The position numbers and the translations under genes were made by a program. 64,000 nucleotides of DNA from assembly GCA_039804165.1 (NCBI GenBank), contig JBDRZZ010000007.1:1-64000 (forward strand), read 5' to 3'. The notes under the pieces were generated by a model. The model saw nothing but the letters and a program-made list of their open reading frames with translations. It was not told the origin of the DNA and ran no database searches. Positions 27,055-34,916 of this stretch are shown one piece after another. Origin of the DNA: a candidate division WOR-3 bacterium (GTDB taxonomy: Bacteria > Hydrothermota > UBA3072). Numbering within the stretch: position 1 is the stretch's first letter; every line of letters begins with the position of its first letter.

Positions 27055-29856
27055 TTAGAAAGGCAATCCTAAATAGATTTCGTAATAGGTTCCTTCGTAA
27101 ATACTGTGTAAATCGGTCCTTTTAGAAATATCAAAATTCAAAACTGCTATTCCAAGGTTAAGTCTAAATTCTACACCAAAGGACATAACGGGATCCACAA
27201 GTCTTATCCAATTTTCCTCTATTGTGAAAAACTTTAATTTTTTATAATCATATGTAGCAACTCCAAAGTCTGAGAAAAGAGCCCCATCAATTCCACTTAA
27301 GGAAATAGGAGGAAAACCTAGCTCCAACCTTTTTATTAAAGGAAGTCTCAATTCCATCTTTATTAACCCTGCAGAGTTTCCTGTTTGAGTATAATAATCA
27401 TATCCTCTAACCGTCCTACTACCACCAATCCCGAAAATTCCAAATAATTCCGCATCTCTACCCCAAGAGTGGATCAAGAATAAGCGGAATGCTAAACTAT
27501 ATCCAGTGGTGAGATAAAAGTAATCTCTGAAATCTAAATAAGCTGTGGAAATATCCCAATACCTTTCTCCTTTCAAAAGAGACTTACTAAAAGAAATTCT
27601 TCCTCTTGTTCCTTTTATAGGATTTATATTCCCCCAAACTGCATTATCATGGATTAGAGATATATCTCCCATTAAACCAAAATTAGGTAAACCTGTAGAA
27701 GGAATTCTTATCCACCATCCTGGGTATTCTGGTAAAGGTATCCATAATTCTTCCCCAAGATAGTAAGAACTTAAACCAAGCTCAATTCTTCTAAACCTAT
27801 TAAAAGGATATATAACAATACCATTTAAATTCCAAATATCTCCTGCGGCCGGAAGCCCTCCTCCAAGAAGAAAATATCCCACTTGTCTTATTACAGAAGC
27901 TGCGAAATCCACTCTATTTTTGAGATAAAGGTATTCAATATAAAAATTACTTTCTGTAAGATCTCCTGTATTATCAAATACCCCATAGATTTGATGATTA
28001 CCAAGCATATCGCTAAGACCCAATGCTCCATATCCATAAACACCATAATCTAAATAATAACCCAAAGCTCCAAATAAATAATCAACCCCAAACATTAAAG
28101 GAGCTCTTTCGTCCCCTTTCCCTTCTTTTTCCATAACCACAGGGATAAACTCTTCTAACTCAAAATCCATAGGTGGATTTGGGTCTTTTTCTTTTAATTC
28201 TTCTATTGAATCTAAAAAATATATATCCCATCCAAGATTTGAATAAACACAAAGAGATAGATGCCCTGAATTTGAGATAGAAAAACCATCAATAGAACCA
28301 ACAATATCTGTAAGTTGTTTTATAGCCTTTTCTTTGGGTTTATACACATATAAATTCTTACTCCCATCTCTATAAGAGATGAAATACACCATAGAATTGT
28401 AAACCTGAGGAGCTATAATTTCTTTACCAAAGGAAAAATATTTTCTTATTTTACCTTTTAAATCAGTAATATATAAATCTTTTTTCTCATATTCCCAAAG
28501 ATCCATTTCTGGTCTATCACTAACAAAAATTATAGAATCACCAAACCAGGTAGGATAATCATCAGAATAAATATCATGGGTTATATTTAAAACTTCTTTG
28601 CTTTTAAGGTCATAAACGTAAATATCTGAAGAAGCATTTTTAAGCCCACTAAAAGCGATTTTTACTCCATTAGGAGAAAACTCTGGCCATCTTATTCTGT
28701 CCAAGTCTAAATCTATTCTATCTAATATCCTCTTTTCTCTTATATCCATTACATATAGGACATCTTTCCCTTTCTCCATAGCAGAAAAAACAATTCTATT
28801 TCCATCCTGAGAAAAATCAACATGCCCATCCATAAGGTGAAGAGATTCAAACTTCGAAGTAAGCCCACCCTTAACAAGAGTTCCCAGATCTTCTTTAGTA
28901 AGAGTAGAGATCACCTTAATTTGAACTTCTCCAACTTTATCTGTAAAATAAATTACCTTGTCTCCTTCTGGAGAAATGGCTGGAGCATAATTATATAAAT
29001 CTTCAAAACCTTTATGCGTAACAATTGGTCTTGCAAAATCATTTATGTATTGTTTTTCTTTTATAATAGGCCAGTATTTTTTCTTTAATTCCTGCTCCCA
29101 CTCCGTGTTTAATCTCCCGACACCAATACCCAACACACTACTTAAGGCTTCTTCAAAAGAATTTGTGTGTCTCATTTTACTCACAATTTCTCCGATTTTC
29201 TCATCACCATATTTTTTTCTTATGTAATATAAGATTGATTGCCCTTGTTTGTAGATAGGATAACCTCCCATTCTACTTAATTGAGAAATAGAGAAGAGTT
29301 TATTGGTTAGAACAGCATCCTTTATGTAAGTTTCTGCACTCTCATCCCATCCCAAAGATTCGAATTCTGCCATTCCTTCTATAAACCATAAAGGAATATC
29401 AGAAGCTAAAGCTCTTTTAATTGCATCTACACCTTTTCCATAAAGAAGACGGTATTGAAATATATGAACTAACTCATGAGCCAAGACGTGTCTAAAATCA
29501 GAATAAGATCCTGTGAAAGGCAAAACAATTCTGTGCTTAAAAATCTCAGAAAATCCTCCAACTCCTTCCGGAATCCTATCCAGGATTATATTAGTTTCTT
29601 GAAAATCTGGATGAGACTTATAAAGAATTACAGGGATCTTCTCTTCAAATTTTCTTTCTTTGTAATTGAGTCTTTTTTTCAACTTTTCGTAAGTTTCTTC
29701 AAGCACCTTAATTGCAAAAGGCAAAAGAATCTTTTCTTCTTCATAATAATATATAGAGAAATGGTCTGTTTCGTGCAAAAGCCAATGATGACTTCTATAC
29801 TGAATTTTGTTTTGCTCAAAAAGGTATTGAGAGGTTAATAAAAGAAATAAAATCAT
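27055..29856 (-). CDS. Metallopeptidase/beta-propeller/outer-membrane barrel fusion
   Basis: About 933 residues. A signal peptide (MILFLLLTSQYLF) is followed by a peptidase MA-like domain (to about 255) with zinc motif HELVH and a downstream FIEGMAEF. Next comes a TolB/WD40-like propeller (about 260-560; SPEGDKVIYFTD, SQDGNRIVFSA, SPNGVKIAFSG). The C-terminal third (about 600-933) is an Omp85/surface-antigen-like barrel with GIGGSRTVRGYD and LRLPLIKRLELGFPP. I place the start at the ATG at 29856, not the longer frame at 29907: AGGAG lies just upstream, the result is a signal peptide, and it gives an ATGA overlap with the previous gene. Predicted to sit in the outer membrane with the protease outside the cytosol. 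Confidence 0.82.
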   Translation of the reverse strand: MILFLLLTSQYLFEQNKIQYRSHHWLLHETDHFSIYYYEEEKILLPFAIKVLEETYEKLKKRLNYKERKFEEKIPVILYKSHPDFQETNIILDRIPEGVGGFSEIFKHRIVLPFTGSYSDFRHVLAHELVHIFQYRLLYGKGVDAIKRALASDIPLWFIEGMAEFESLGWDESAETYIKDAVLTNKLFSISQLSRMGGYPIYKQGQSILYYIRKKYGDEKIGEIVSKMRHTNSFEEALSSVLGIGVGRLNTEWEQELKKKYWPIIKEKQYINDFARPIVTHKGFEDLYNYAPAISPEGDKVIYFTDKVGEVQIKVISTLTKEDLGTLVKGGLTSKFESLHLMDGHVDFSQDGNRIVFSAMEKGKDVLYVMDIREKRILDRIDLDLDRIRWPEFSPNGVKIAFSGLKNASSDIYVYDLKSKEVLNITHDIYSDDYPTWFGDSIIFVSDRPEMDLWEYEKKDLYITDLKGKIRKYFSFGKEIIAPQVYNSMVYFISYRDGSKNLYVYKPKEKAIKQLTDIVGSIDGFSISNSGHLSLCVYSNLGWDIYFLDSIEELKEKDPNPPMDFELEEFIPVVMEKEGKGDERAPLMFGVDYLFGALGYYLDYGVYGYGALGLSDMLGNHQIYGVFDNTGDLTESNFYIEYLYLKNRVDFAASVIRQVGYFLLGGGLPAAGDIWNLNGIVIYPFNRFRRIELGLSSYYLGEELWIPLPEYPGWWIRIPSTGLPNFGLMGDISLIHDNAVWGNINPIKGTRGRISFSKSLLKGERYWDISTAYLDFRDYFYLTTGYSLAFRLFLIHSWGRDAELFGIFGIGGSRTVRGYDYYTQTGNSAGLIKMELRLPLIKRLELGFPPISLSGIDGALFSDFGVATYDYKKLKFFTIEENWIRLVDPVMSFGVEFRLNLGIAVLNFDISKRTDLHSIYEGTYYEIYLGLPF

Positions 29857-30341
29857 AATATCGCTCCTATTATAAAACCTATAAGAAGCCCTCCCGCAAA
29901 AACCCAAGCAAGTAATTTTGCATCCATTATTTCTCTTTTATAACCCATCTTAATTGCCAAAAAAGACAAAAAATTCCCTATTGCATTTATGAGAAAAAGA
30001 AAAGGAAGAGCTAAAAATTTAACTATCACATTCCCTATAATAGGGATCCCACCCAAAAGAGAAACAAGACTTGCCCAACCCTGAGCTACTAAACCAAAAA
30101 GAAACACCCCTATTCCTATTAAGAGTTTATCCCATCGGTAATAAATCCCCAAGGAAATCACAATACCACTTACAAAAATAAGAACAATCAATTGAATCCA
30201 CTTCCTTCTTGGAGTCTCCGACTCTTCCAATAAAATACTATTCTCTATTTTTACTTTCTCAAGAGAAACCATATTTTGTTTCTTATCTTTAGACCTTTTC
30301 GAGTTAATAACAGTTCCCCTCTTCTTTATTTTATCAACCAT
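29853..30341 (-). CDS. Small membrane protein, unknown
   Basis: 162 residues, no family recognised. A basic/polar N-terminus (about 1-47, KKRGTVINSKRSKDKKQN) precedes three or four membrane helices (about 48-68, 72-95, 100-125, 143-162). It overlaps comM by 16 nt and the peptidase-barrel gene by 4 nt, so it is translationally coupled on both sides. I see no ribosome site before the ATG, and a later Met24 is possible. Confidence 0.55.
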   Translation of the reverse strand: MVDKIKKRGTVINSKRSKDKKQNMVSLEKVKIENSILLEESETPRRKWIQLIVLIFVSGIVISLGIYYRWDKLLIGIGVFLFGLVAQGWASLVSLLGGIPIIGNVIVKFLALPFLFLINAIGNFLSFLAIKMGYKREIMDAKLLAWVFAGGLLIGFIIGAIL

Positions 30342-31864
30342 AATTTTTTGTCAAGGGTTCTATATTGAATTGCTTCGGCTAGATGATGAGGTTGAATTCT
30401 TTCTTCCCCTTCAAGATCAGAGATTGTTCTCGCCATCTTTAAGACTCTATCTAAAGCTCTTAAAGAAAACCCAAACTTCTCCATTGCGGTGTTAAGTATT
30501 TCTTTTCCATCCTCTCCAATTTCGCAATATTTTCTCACCATCCTTGAATTTAGATGAGCATTAAAAAATATTCCTTCTTTTTTGTATCTTTCCTCCTGAA
30601 TCTTTCTACAACGTTCGATTCTATCCCTTATTACTTCTGAACTCTCACCAGGTTCTTCATTCATTATTTCATTATACTTAACTCTTCCCACAGTAATATG
30701 CATATCAATTCTGTCAAGTAAGGGACCAGAAATCTTTGCACGATAACGTTCTATTTGAGAAGGAGAGCAGGTGCATTCTATATAAGAATCTCCAAAATAT
30801 CCGCAGGGACAGGGATTCATAGCCCCAATTAACATAAACCGAGCAGGGTAAACAATCGTGGTTTTTGCTCTTGAGATTGTGACAAAACCATCTTCCAGAG
30901 GTTGCCTGAGAACCTCAAGGACATTTCTATTAAATTCTGGTAACTCATCTAAAAAAAGAATTCCATTATGAGCAAGGCTAACTTCTCCTGGTTGAGGATA
31001 AGCTCCTCCTCCAATTAACCCTGCATAAGAGATTGTATGATGAGGCGCTCTAAAAGGCCTTCTTGCTATAAGAGAAGTCTTTGGAGATAAAATTCCTGCA
31101 ACAGAATGAATCTTTGTTGTTTCTATAGCTTCTTCAATACTCATTAAAGGAAGAATTGTAGGAATTCTTTTGGCAAGCATTGTTTTCCCAGAACCTGGAG
31201 GCCCTATCATCAGCACATTATGTCCTCCTGCAACTGCGATTTCAAGAGCCCTTTTTGCCAAATGTTGTCCTCTAACATCAGAAAAATCCAGATCAAATTT
31301 GGAATTCTCTTCAAAAATCTCTTTCACATTCATCGAAAAAGACGGTTTATATTTATCCTCTAAAACAAGAAGACATTCTTGCAAATTATCAACAGGGTAA
31401 ACAAGAATCCCTTCTACAATTCCAGCCTCTTTAGCATTCGATGTTGGAACAACAATTCTTTTTATCTTACTCTCTTTTGCAAGAATTGAAGCAGATAAAA
31501 CCCCCTTTACTTTTCTAATCCTACCATCTAGGGCAAGTTCTCCAATTATTAATGTTTCTTCTAAATGAAGAGGAGTGATCTGGCCTGAAGCAGAGAGGAT
31601 CCCTATTGCTATTGGGAGATCTAAGGCTGTTCCTTCTTTTCTAATATCTGCAGGGGCAAGATTTACAGTAATTTTCTTAAGAGGAAATTCTAAATTAAGA
31701 CTTTTTATTGCAGATTCAACTCTTTCCTTTGACTCCTTTACCGCTGTTTCTGGAAGACCCACTATTGTGAAAGAAGGAAGCCCTCTCGATAAACTAACCT
31801 CAACCTCAACAGTTTTAGCTTCAATACCCAAAAGGGCACAGGAAATAACCCTGGCTAATTCCAA
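30326..31864 (-). CDS. comM: YifB/ComM family Mg-chelatase-like AAA ATPase
   Basis: 512 residues, full length. The N-terminal ChlI/Lon-like domain (SRGLPSFTIVGLPETAVKES, NLAPADIRKEGTALDLPIA) precedes the AAA module with Walker A GPPGSGKTMLAKRI and GILFLDELPEFNRNVLEVL. It ends with the family C-terminal domain (Cys-containing MNPCPCGYFGD and SLRALDRVLKMARTI). ComM is a branch-migration helicase in natural transformation of Gram-negatives. A comEC gene at 41713-43023 supports a DNA-uptake role. TTG start with GGGAG about 9 nt upstream. Confidence 0.93.
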   Translation of the reverse strand: MELARVISCALLGIEAKTVEVEVSLSRGLPSFTIVGLPETAVKESKERVESAIKSLNLEFPLKKITVNLAPADIRKEGTALDLPIAIGILSASGQITPLHLEETLIIGELALDGRIRKVKGVLSASILAKESKIKRIVVPTSNAKEAGIVEGILVYPVDNLQECLLVLEDKYKPSFSMNVKEIFEENSKFDLDFSDVRGQHLAKRALEIAVAGGHNVLMIGPPGSGKTMLAKRIPTILPLMSIEEAIETTKIHSVAGILSPKTSLIARRPFRAPHHTISYAGLIGGGAYPQPGEVSLAHNGILFLDELPEFNRNVLEVLRQPLEDGFVTISRAKTTIVYPARFMLIGAMNPCPCGYFGDSYIECTCSPSQIERYRAKISGPLLDRIDMHITVGRVKYNEIMNEEPGESSEVIRDRIERCRKIQEERYKKEGIFFNAHLNSRMVRKYCEIGEDGKEILNTAMEKFGFSLRALDRVLKMARTISDLEGEERIQPHHLAEAIQYRTLDKKLWLIK

Positions 31865-31885
31865 TAATCTTCTCCCTTCGTCCCT

Positions 31886-32107
31886 TTAAATAGAGTCCTT
31901 TTTGCTGAGATGCTTCTGACTCATTCCAATTCCTGTTCCGTAGCTTATCTCTCCATTATCCACTCTAATATGATAATGGCAATCAGGATTGGTACACACC
32001 CAAGCTTTATAGTGTATTGAAGCACCACCTTGTCCATAGTCAGATAAAGGAACAAGAACACCAAAATTACACTTTAAGCATTTTGGATATTCTATAATAA
32101 AATCCAC
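31886..32107 (-). CDS. Small zinc-ribbon protein
   Basis: 73 residues with two Cys pairs, PKCLKC and VCTNPDCHYH, which should form a zinc ribbon. Function unknown. A longer frame begins at GTG 32137, but the GTG at 32107 has a strong AAAGGGAGG site directly upstream, so I place the start there. First gene of the operon that continues into comM 21 nt later. Confidence 0.62.
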   Translation of the reverse strand: MDFIIEYPKCLKCNFGVLVPLSDYGQGGASIHYKAWVCTNPDCHYHIRVDNGEISYGTGIGMSQKHLSKKDSI

Positions 32108-32167
32108 ATCCACCTCCCTTTTTAGGTTAACAAACACAATTTAACTCCAGGATCTGCTTTGTCTAAA

Positions 32168-32195
32168 ATTATAATTTACTGCATAAATAAGTCAA
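32168..32195 (-). promoter_or_regulatory. Promoter of the zinc-ribbon/comM operon
   Basis: Minus strand: TTGACT (32195-32190), 16-nt spacer, perfect TATAAT (32173-32168). The leader to the GTG at 32107 is about 55 nt and contains the Shine-Dalgarno site. Confidence 0.6.
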
Positions 32196-32224
32196 GCCCT
32201 ATAAAATTTTAAGCAAAATGGATT

Positions 32225-32809
32225 TCAATAAAGAGAAAAAATATGCATTATAATGGCGGAAATAAGAGCTACTGTAAAATTGTCATTTATTTTTAATGGT
32301 AGAGCTTCCCCAATAGTAGCTGCTATTGCCCCAAATATCAAAATTATAAGATGGATTGGAACTTTTATCCATTCAGAGAAAATAAGAGCAATTATCATTG
32401 TCGTAATAAAGAATGCAAGACTTCCTTCCAAAGTTTTCTCTCCTATTTTTATTTTTCCATATTTTGTTCCAATAATGGAGGCAGCGGCATCCCCAAAAAG
32501 CATATATGATAAACTAACAATAGCTATCCATTTTTTGAAAAATGCGATTACTATCGCGTTAGAAAGAAGGAAAGCTGTTGTCCCTGAAATAATAAAGCCT
32601 TCCTTCTCTCTTAAAATCCCATGAGAGTGTTCAACCATCACTTTCCAAAGATTTGGAGAAAGGTGCCTTATTACTTCAATAGGCGTCATTATCCCTAATA
32701 GGTATAAAATCAACATTTCAACAATTATTTTATTTGGAGAAAAATAGTAAATAAGTGGAAATACAATACCTGCGAAAATCCTATAAGTCTTTCTTGCTTT
32801 TAAACTCAT
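32225..32809 (-). CDS. CTP-transferase/dolichol-kinase-like membrane protein
   Basis: 194 residues, six or seven membrane helices. The motif FGDAAASIIGTKYGKIKI and the following EKTLEGSLAFF are those of CTP-dependent lipid kinases and cytidylyltransferases (diacylglycerol kinase DGK1, SEC59 and CdsA-related). A phytol or diacylglycerol kinase-like role in lipid synthesis is plausible. Its ATG overlaps the plsY stop (ATGA), so the two lipid genes are coupled. Confidence 0.72.
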   Translation of the reverse strand: MSLKARKTYRIFAGIVFPLIYYFSPNKIIVEMLILYLLGIMTPIEVIRHLSPNLWKVMVEHSHGILREKEGFIISGTTAFLLSNAIVIAFFKKWIAIVSLSYMLFGDAAASIIGTKYGKIKIGEKTLEGSLAFFITTMIIALIFSEWIKVPIHLIILIFGAIAATIGEALPLKINDNFTVALISAIIMHIFSLY

Positions 32810-33384
32810 TTATTCCCTCCTTTTATAAACTCTTTAACCACATCTATATTCAAGATAATCCCCACAGTAAAGAATATAAAAATAAACGGGAAAAAAAGAG
32901 GCATAGAATTCCAATACAAAAGAATCCATAAACTAAAAGCTAAAAGAAAAATCGGTAAAACAAACTTAGGGTTTCTTGGGCTTCTTTGAATTATAAAATA
33001 TGAGGCAATGGCTATTAAGGAGAATTTAGGGAATAGATATATAAGAACACCTCCTGAACTTGCAACTCCTTTCCCTCCTCTAAAATTCAAAAATAAAGAA
33101 TGGCAATGTCCAATCACTGCAAAAAGACCAACAATACCAGTCCAAAATAAACTAAAATGCAAAACTTTATCAGCTATTAACATTGGGATAACTGCTTTTA
33201 TTGCATCTAAAACAAAAGTTAAAATTCCCCAAATAGCCCCAACTTCTCTAAAGACATTCCCTGCTCCTGGATTACCAGTCCCAACTTTCCTAATATCAAT
33301 TCTTTTTAACTTTGAAATTAAAACAGCATTAGGGATAGAACCAAATAAATATCCGAGTAAAATTAGAAATAATACTTTAACCAT
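32806..33384 (-). CDS. plsY: Acyl-phosphate glycerol-3-phosphate acyltransferase
   Basis: 192 residues, about five membrane helices. Makes lysophosphatidate from acyl phosphate. Family motifs: YLFGSIPNAVLISK, the GTGNPGAGNVFREVG loop, and GHCHSLFLNFRGGKGVAS. An open frame runs upstream to 33477, but its extra 31 codons simply translate the tRNA gene next door, so the real start is the ATG at 33384, 14 nt after the tRNA end. plsY is probably cotranscribed with tRNA-fMet. Confidence 0.94.
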   Translation of the reverse strand: MVKVLFLILLGYLFGSIPNAVLISKLKRIDIRKVGTGNPGAGNVFREVGAIWGILTFVLDAIKAVIPMLIADKVLHFSLFWTGIVGLFAVIGHCHSLFLNFRGGKGVASSGGVLIYLFPKFSLIAIASYFIIQRSPRNPKFVLPIFLLAFSLWILLYWNSMPLFFPFIFIFFTVGIILNIDVVKEFIKGGNK

Positions 33385-33398
33385 AATATCAATTTTAA

Positions 33399-33472
<74 letters not shown>

Positions 33473-33482
33473 GTCAAATTAT

Positions 33483-33510
33483 AATATAGGATTTAATTTT
33501 CTCTTGTCAA
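33483..33510 (-). promoter_or_regulatory. Promoter of tRNA-fMet/plsY
   Basis: Minus strand: TTGACA (33510-33505), 16-nt spacer, TATATT (33488-33483), about 10 nt before the tRNA 5' end. Confidence 0.65.
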
Positions 33511-33567
33511 GTCCTTTTTCTCGGTTCATTCAAAATCAAATTATTTTTACCCAAGTTTCTAAAAGGG

Positions 33568-33596
33568 TTGACAAAATAGAAATAAGGAGTTAATAA
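33568..33596 (+). promoter_or_regulatory. Promoter of the 114-residue membrane protein gene
   Basis: TTGACA (33568-33573), 17-nt spacer, TAATAA (33591-33596), then a short leader with AAAGGAGGAG before the ATG at 33621. Confidence 0.6.
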
Positions 33597-33620
33597 TGAA
33601 AAACTAAAAAGGAGGAGTAA

Positions 33621-33965
33621 ATGGAGTTTTTAATTTTAGGCGGTCTAATATTAACAATGGATCTCTTTAAAAAAGCAAGTGAGGAGTTTGGAAACTCAAT
33701 CAAAGCGCTCTCTGCATTAAAAGTTCCAATTGGCATTGTTGTTATATTAACAAGCATTGGATTCTGGGGCTCTCACGGAGCAGCTGGAACCTTCCAAGGA
33801 ATCGTTGGTTTTATAGCAGGGGCAGTATTAATACTTGATTTGCTAAAGCTTTTAGTATCTAAAAAGGAAAGCGAAAAGCAACTTGAAAATGTAATGGCAG
33901 GTTTATCCATACCAATTGGGATACTTGCAATAATAGCTGGAATTGTTGGTCTTTTCTATAGGTAA
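33621..33965 (+). CDS. Small membrane protein, unknown
   Basis: 114 residues with three or four hydrophobic segments (about 32-50, 57-78, 92-112, and a weaker one at the N-terminus). The glycine-rich turns GFWGSHGAAGTFQG and GLSIPIGILAIIAGIVG look like two related halves. Family not recognised. Strong promoter and Shine-Dalgarno site; followed by a long inverted repeat at 33972-34011 that could end transcription. Confidence 0.6.
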   Translation: MEFLILGGLILTMDLFKKASEEFGNSIKALSALKVPIGIVVILTSIGFWGSHGAAGTFQGIVGFIAGAVLILDLLKLLVSKKESEKQLENVMAGLSIPIGILAIIAGIVGLFYR

Positions 33966-33971
33966 AGAAGA

Positions 33972-34011
33972 TTAATAAGGGATCTCTCATTAATGGGGGA
34001 TCCCTTATTAA
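33972..34011 (+). terminator. 13-bp inverted repeat, possible terminator
   Basis: Perfect arms TTAATAAGGGATC (33972-33984) and GATCCCTTATTAA (33999-34011) around a 14-nt loop, just after the stop of the small membrane protein gene. No T-tract follows, so it may instead protect mRNA ends or serve as a site for a protein. Confidence 0.45.
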
Positions 34012-34024
34012 AAAGAGGCGTAGA

Positions 34025-34834
34025 ATGTTTTTATTAATGATATTTTTTTCTATCCAAGTTTATTTTAGCCCTAATGGTGGAGCAAAGGAAGCAATTTTAC
34101 GAGAGATAGAGAATGCTAAAAATACCATAGATGTAGCAATGTATATCTTAACTGATAGAGAATTATCAAACGCTCTTGTCTTGGCAAGAGAAAGAGGGGT
34201 AACTATAAAAGTTCTTTTGGATGGCAAAAGTGCTAAAGAAATAGAATATTCTAAACATCTTTTTCTGAAAAATAAAAATGTAGATGTAAGGTTATACGAA
34301 GCTCCTCCTTCTAACTATAGAAAATATAAAGGGATAATGCATAACAAATTTGCGATAATAGATAAAAAAACAATTATAACAGGATCTTTTAATTGGACAC
34401 ACTCTGCAGAAGAGCTAAATAATGAAAATCTCTTAATTATAAAGGATGAGAAAGAACTTATTAAAAAATTTCAACATGAGTTTTCAAAACTTTGGGAAAA
34501 AGGGAAAAGCCCAATTATTTATCCAGAATTAGATCCTTACAATGTAAAGAAATTAAGAGAATATATAGGAGAATGGGTTATAATTTGTGGTAAACCCACA
34601 AGTTGGAAAATCTCCCGCTCTACAAATTTGTTTTTAAATTTTGGAGAAGGGAAAGACCATCTCACTTTTGTTCTTTGGAAAGAAGGAGTTAATGAACTAA
34701 AAGAAAAAGGTTTTGATTTTAATAAATTAACGAACTCAAAAGTAAAAATAGAAGGAAAACTCATAGATCACGAAAAATACGGTTTGGAAATTACTACATC
34801 TGATCCTACGGCAATTCAGATTGTAAAAAATTAG
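34025..34834 (+). CDS. Secreted phospholipase D-like protein with C-terminal OB-like domain
   Basis: 269 residues. A short signal peptide (about 1-14) is followed by a PLD-fold domain with one HKD motif (His106, Lys108, Asp113 in HNKFAIIDKKTIITGSFNW). A single motif is typical of Nuc/BfiI-type nucleases, which dimerise. Residues about 175-265 form a beta-rich domain (WKISRSTNLFLNFGEG, KVKIEGKLIDHEKYGLEI) resembling an OB-fold as in nucleic-acid-binding proteins. A periplasmic nuclease is therefore likelier than a lipase; this is inference. The start has only a weak ribosome site (GAGGCG). Confidence 0.75.
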   Translation: MFLLMIFFSIQVYFSPNGGAKEAILREIENAKNTIDVAMYILTDRELSNALVLARERGVTIKVLLDGKSAKEIEYSKHLFLKNKNVDVRLYEAPPSNYRKYKGIMHNKFAIIDKKTIITGSFNWTHSAEELNNENLLIIKDEKELIKKFQHEFSKLWEKGKSPIIYPELDPYNVKKLREYIGEWVIICGKPTSWKISRSTNLFLNFGEGKDHLTFVLWKEGVNELKEKGFDFNKLTNSKVKIEGKLIDHEKYGLEITTSDPTAIQIVKN

Positions 34835-34878
34835 ATTTCTTAAGAAAACATCTCAACAAAAACAATTTCAAAAGGGGG

Positions 34879-34906
34879 TTGAAATTTTTTTATAGAAGAG
34901 TAAAAT
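34879..34906 (+). promoter_or_regulatory. Promoter of the HEAT/HD-GYP pair, near-leaderless
   Basis: TTGAAA (34879-34884), 16-nt spacer, TAAAAT (34901-34906). The ATG at 34917 lies 10 nt after the -10 box, so the leader is only a few bases and there is no Shine-Dalgarno site. Confidence 0.5.
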
Positions 34907-34916
34907 TTATACTATA

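Noticed and set aside
29857-29907. Longer start for the peptidase-barrel protein at 29907
   Set aside because: The extra 17 residues precede a clear signal peptide, and the AGGAG site and ATGA overlap fit the ATG at 29856.
32108-32137. Longer GTG start for the zinc-ribbon protein at 32137
   Set aside because: The extra codons contain the Shine-Dalgarno site that serves the GTG at 32107.
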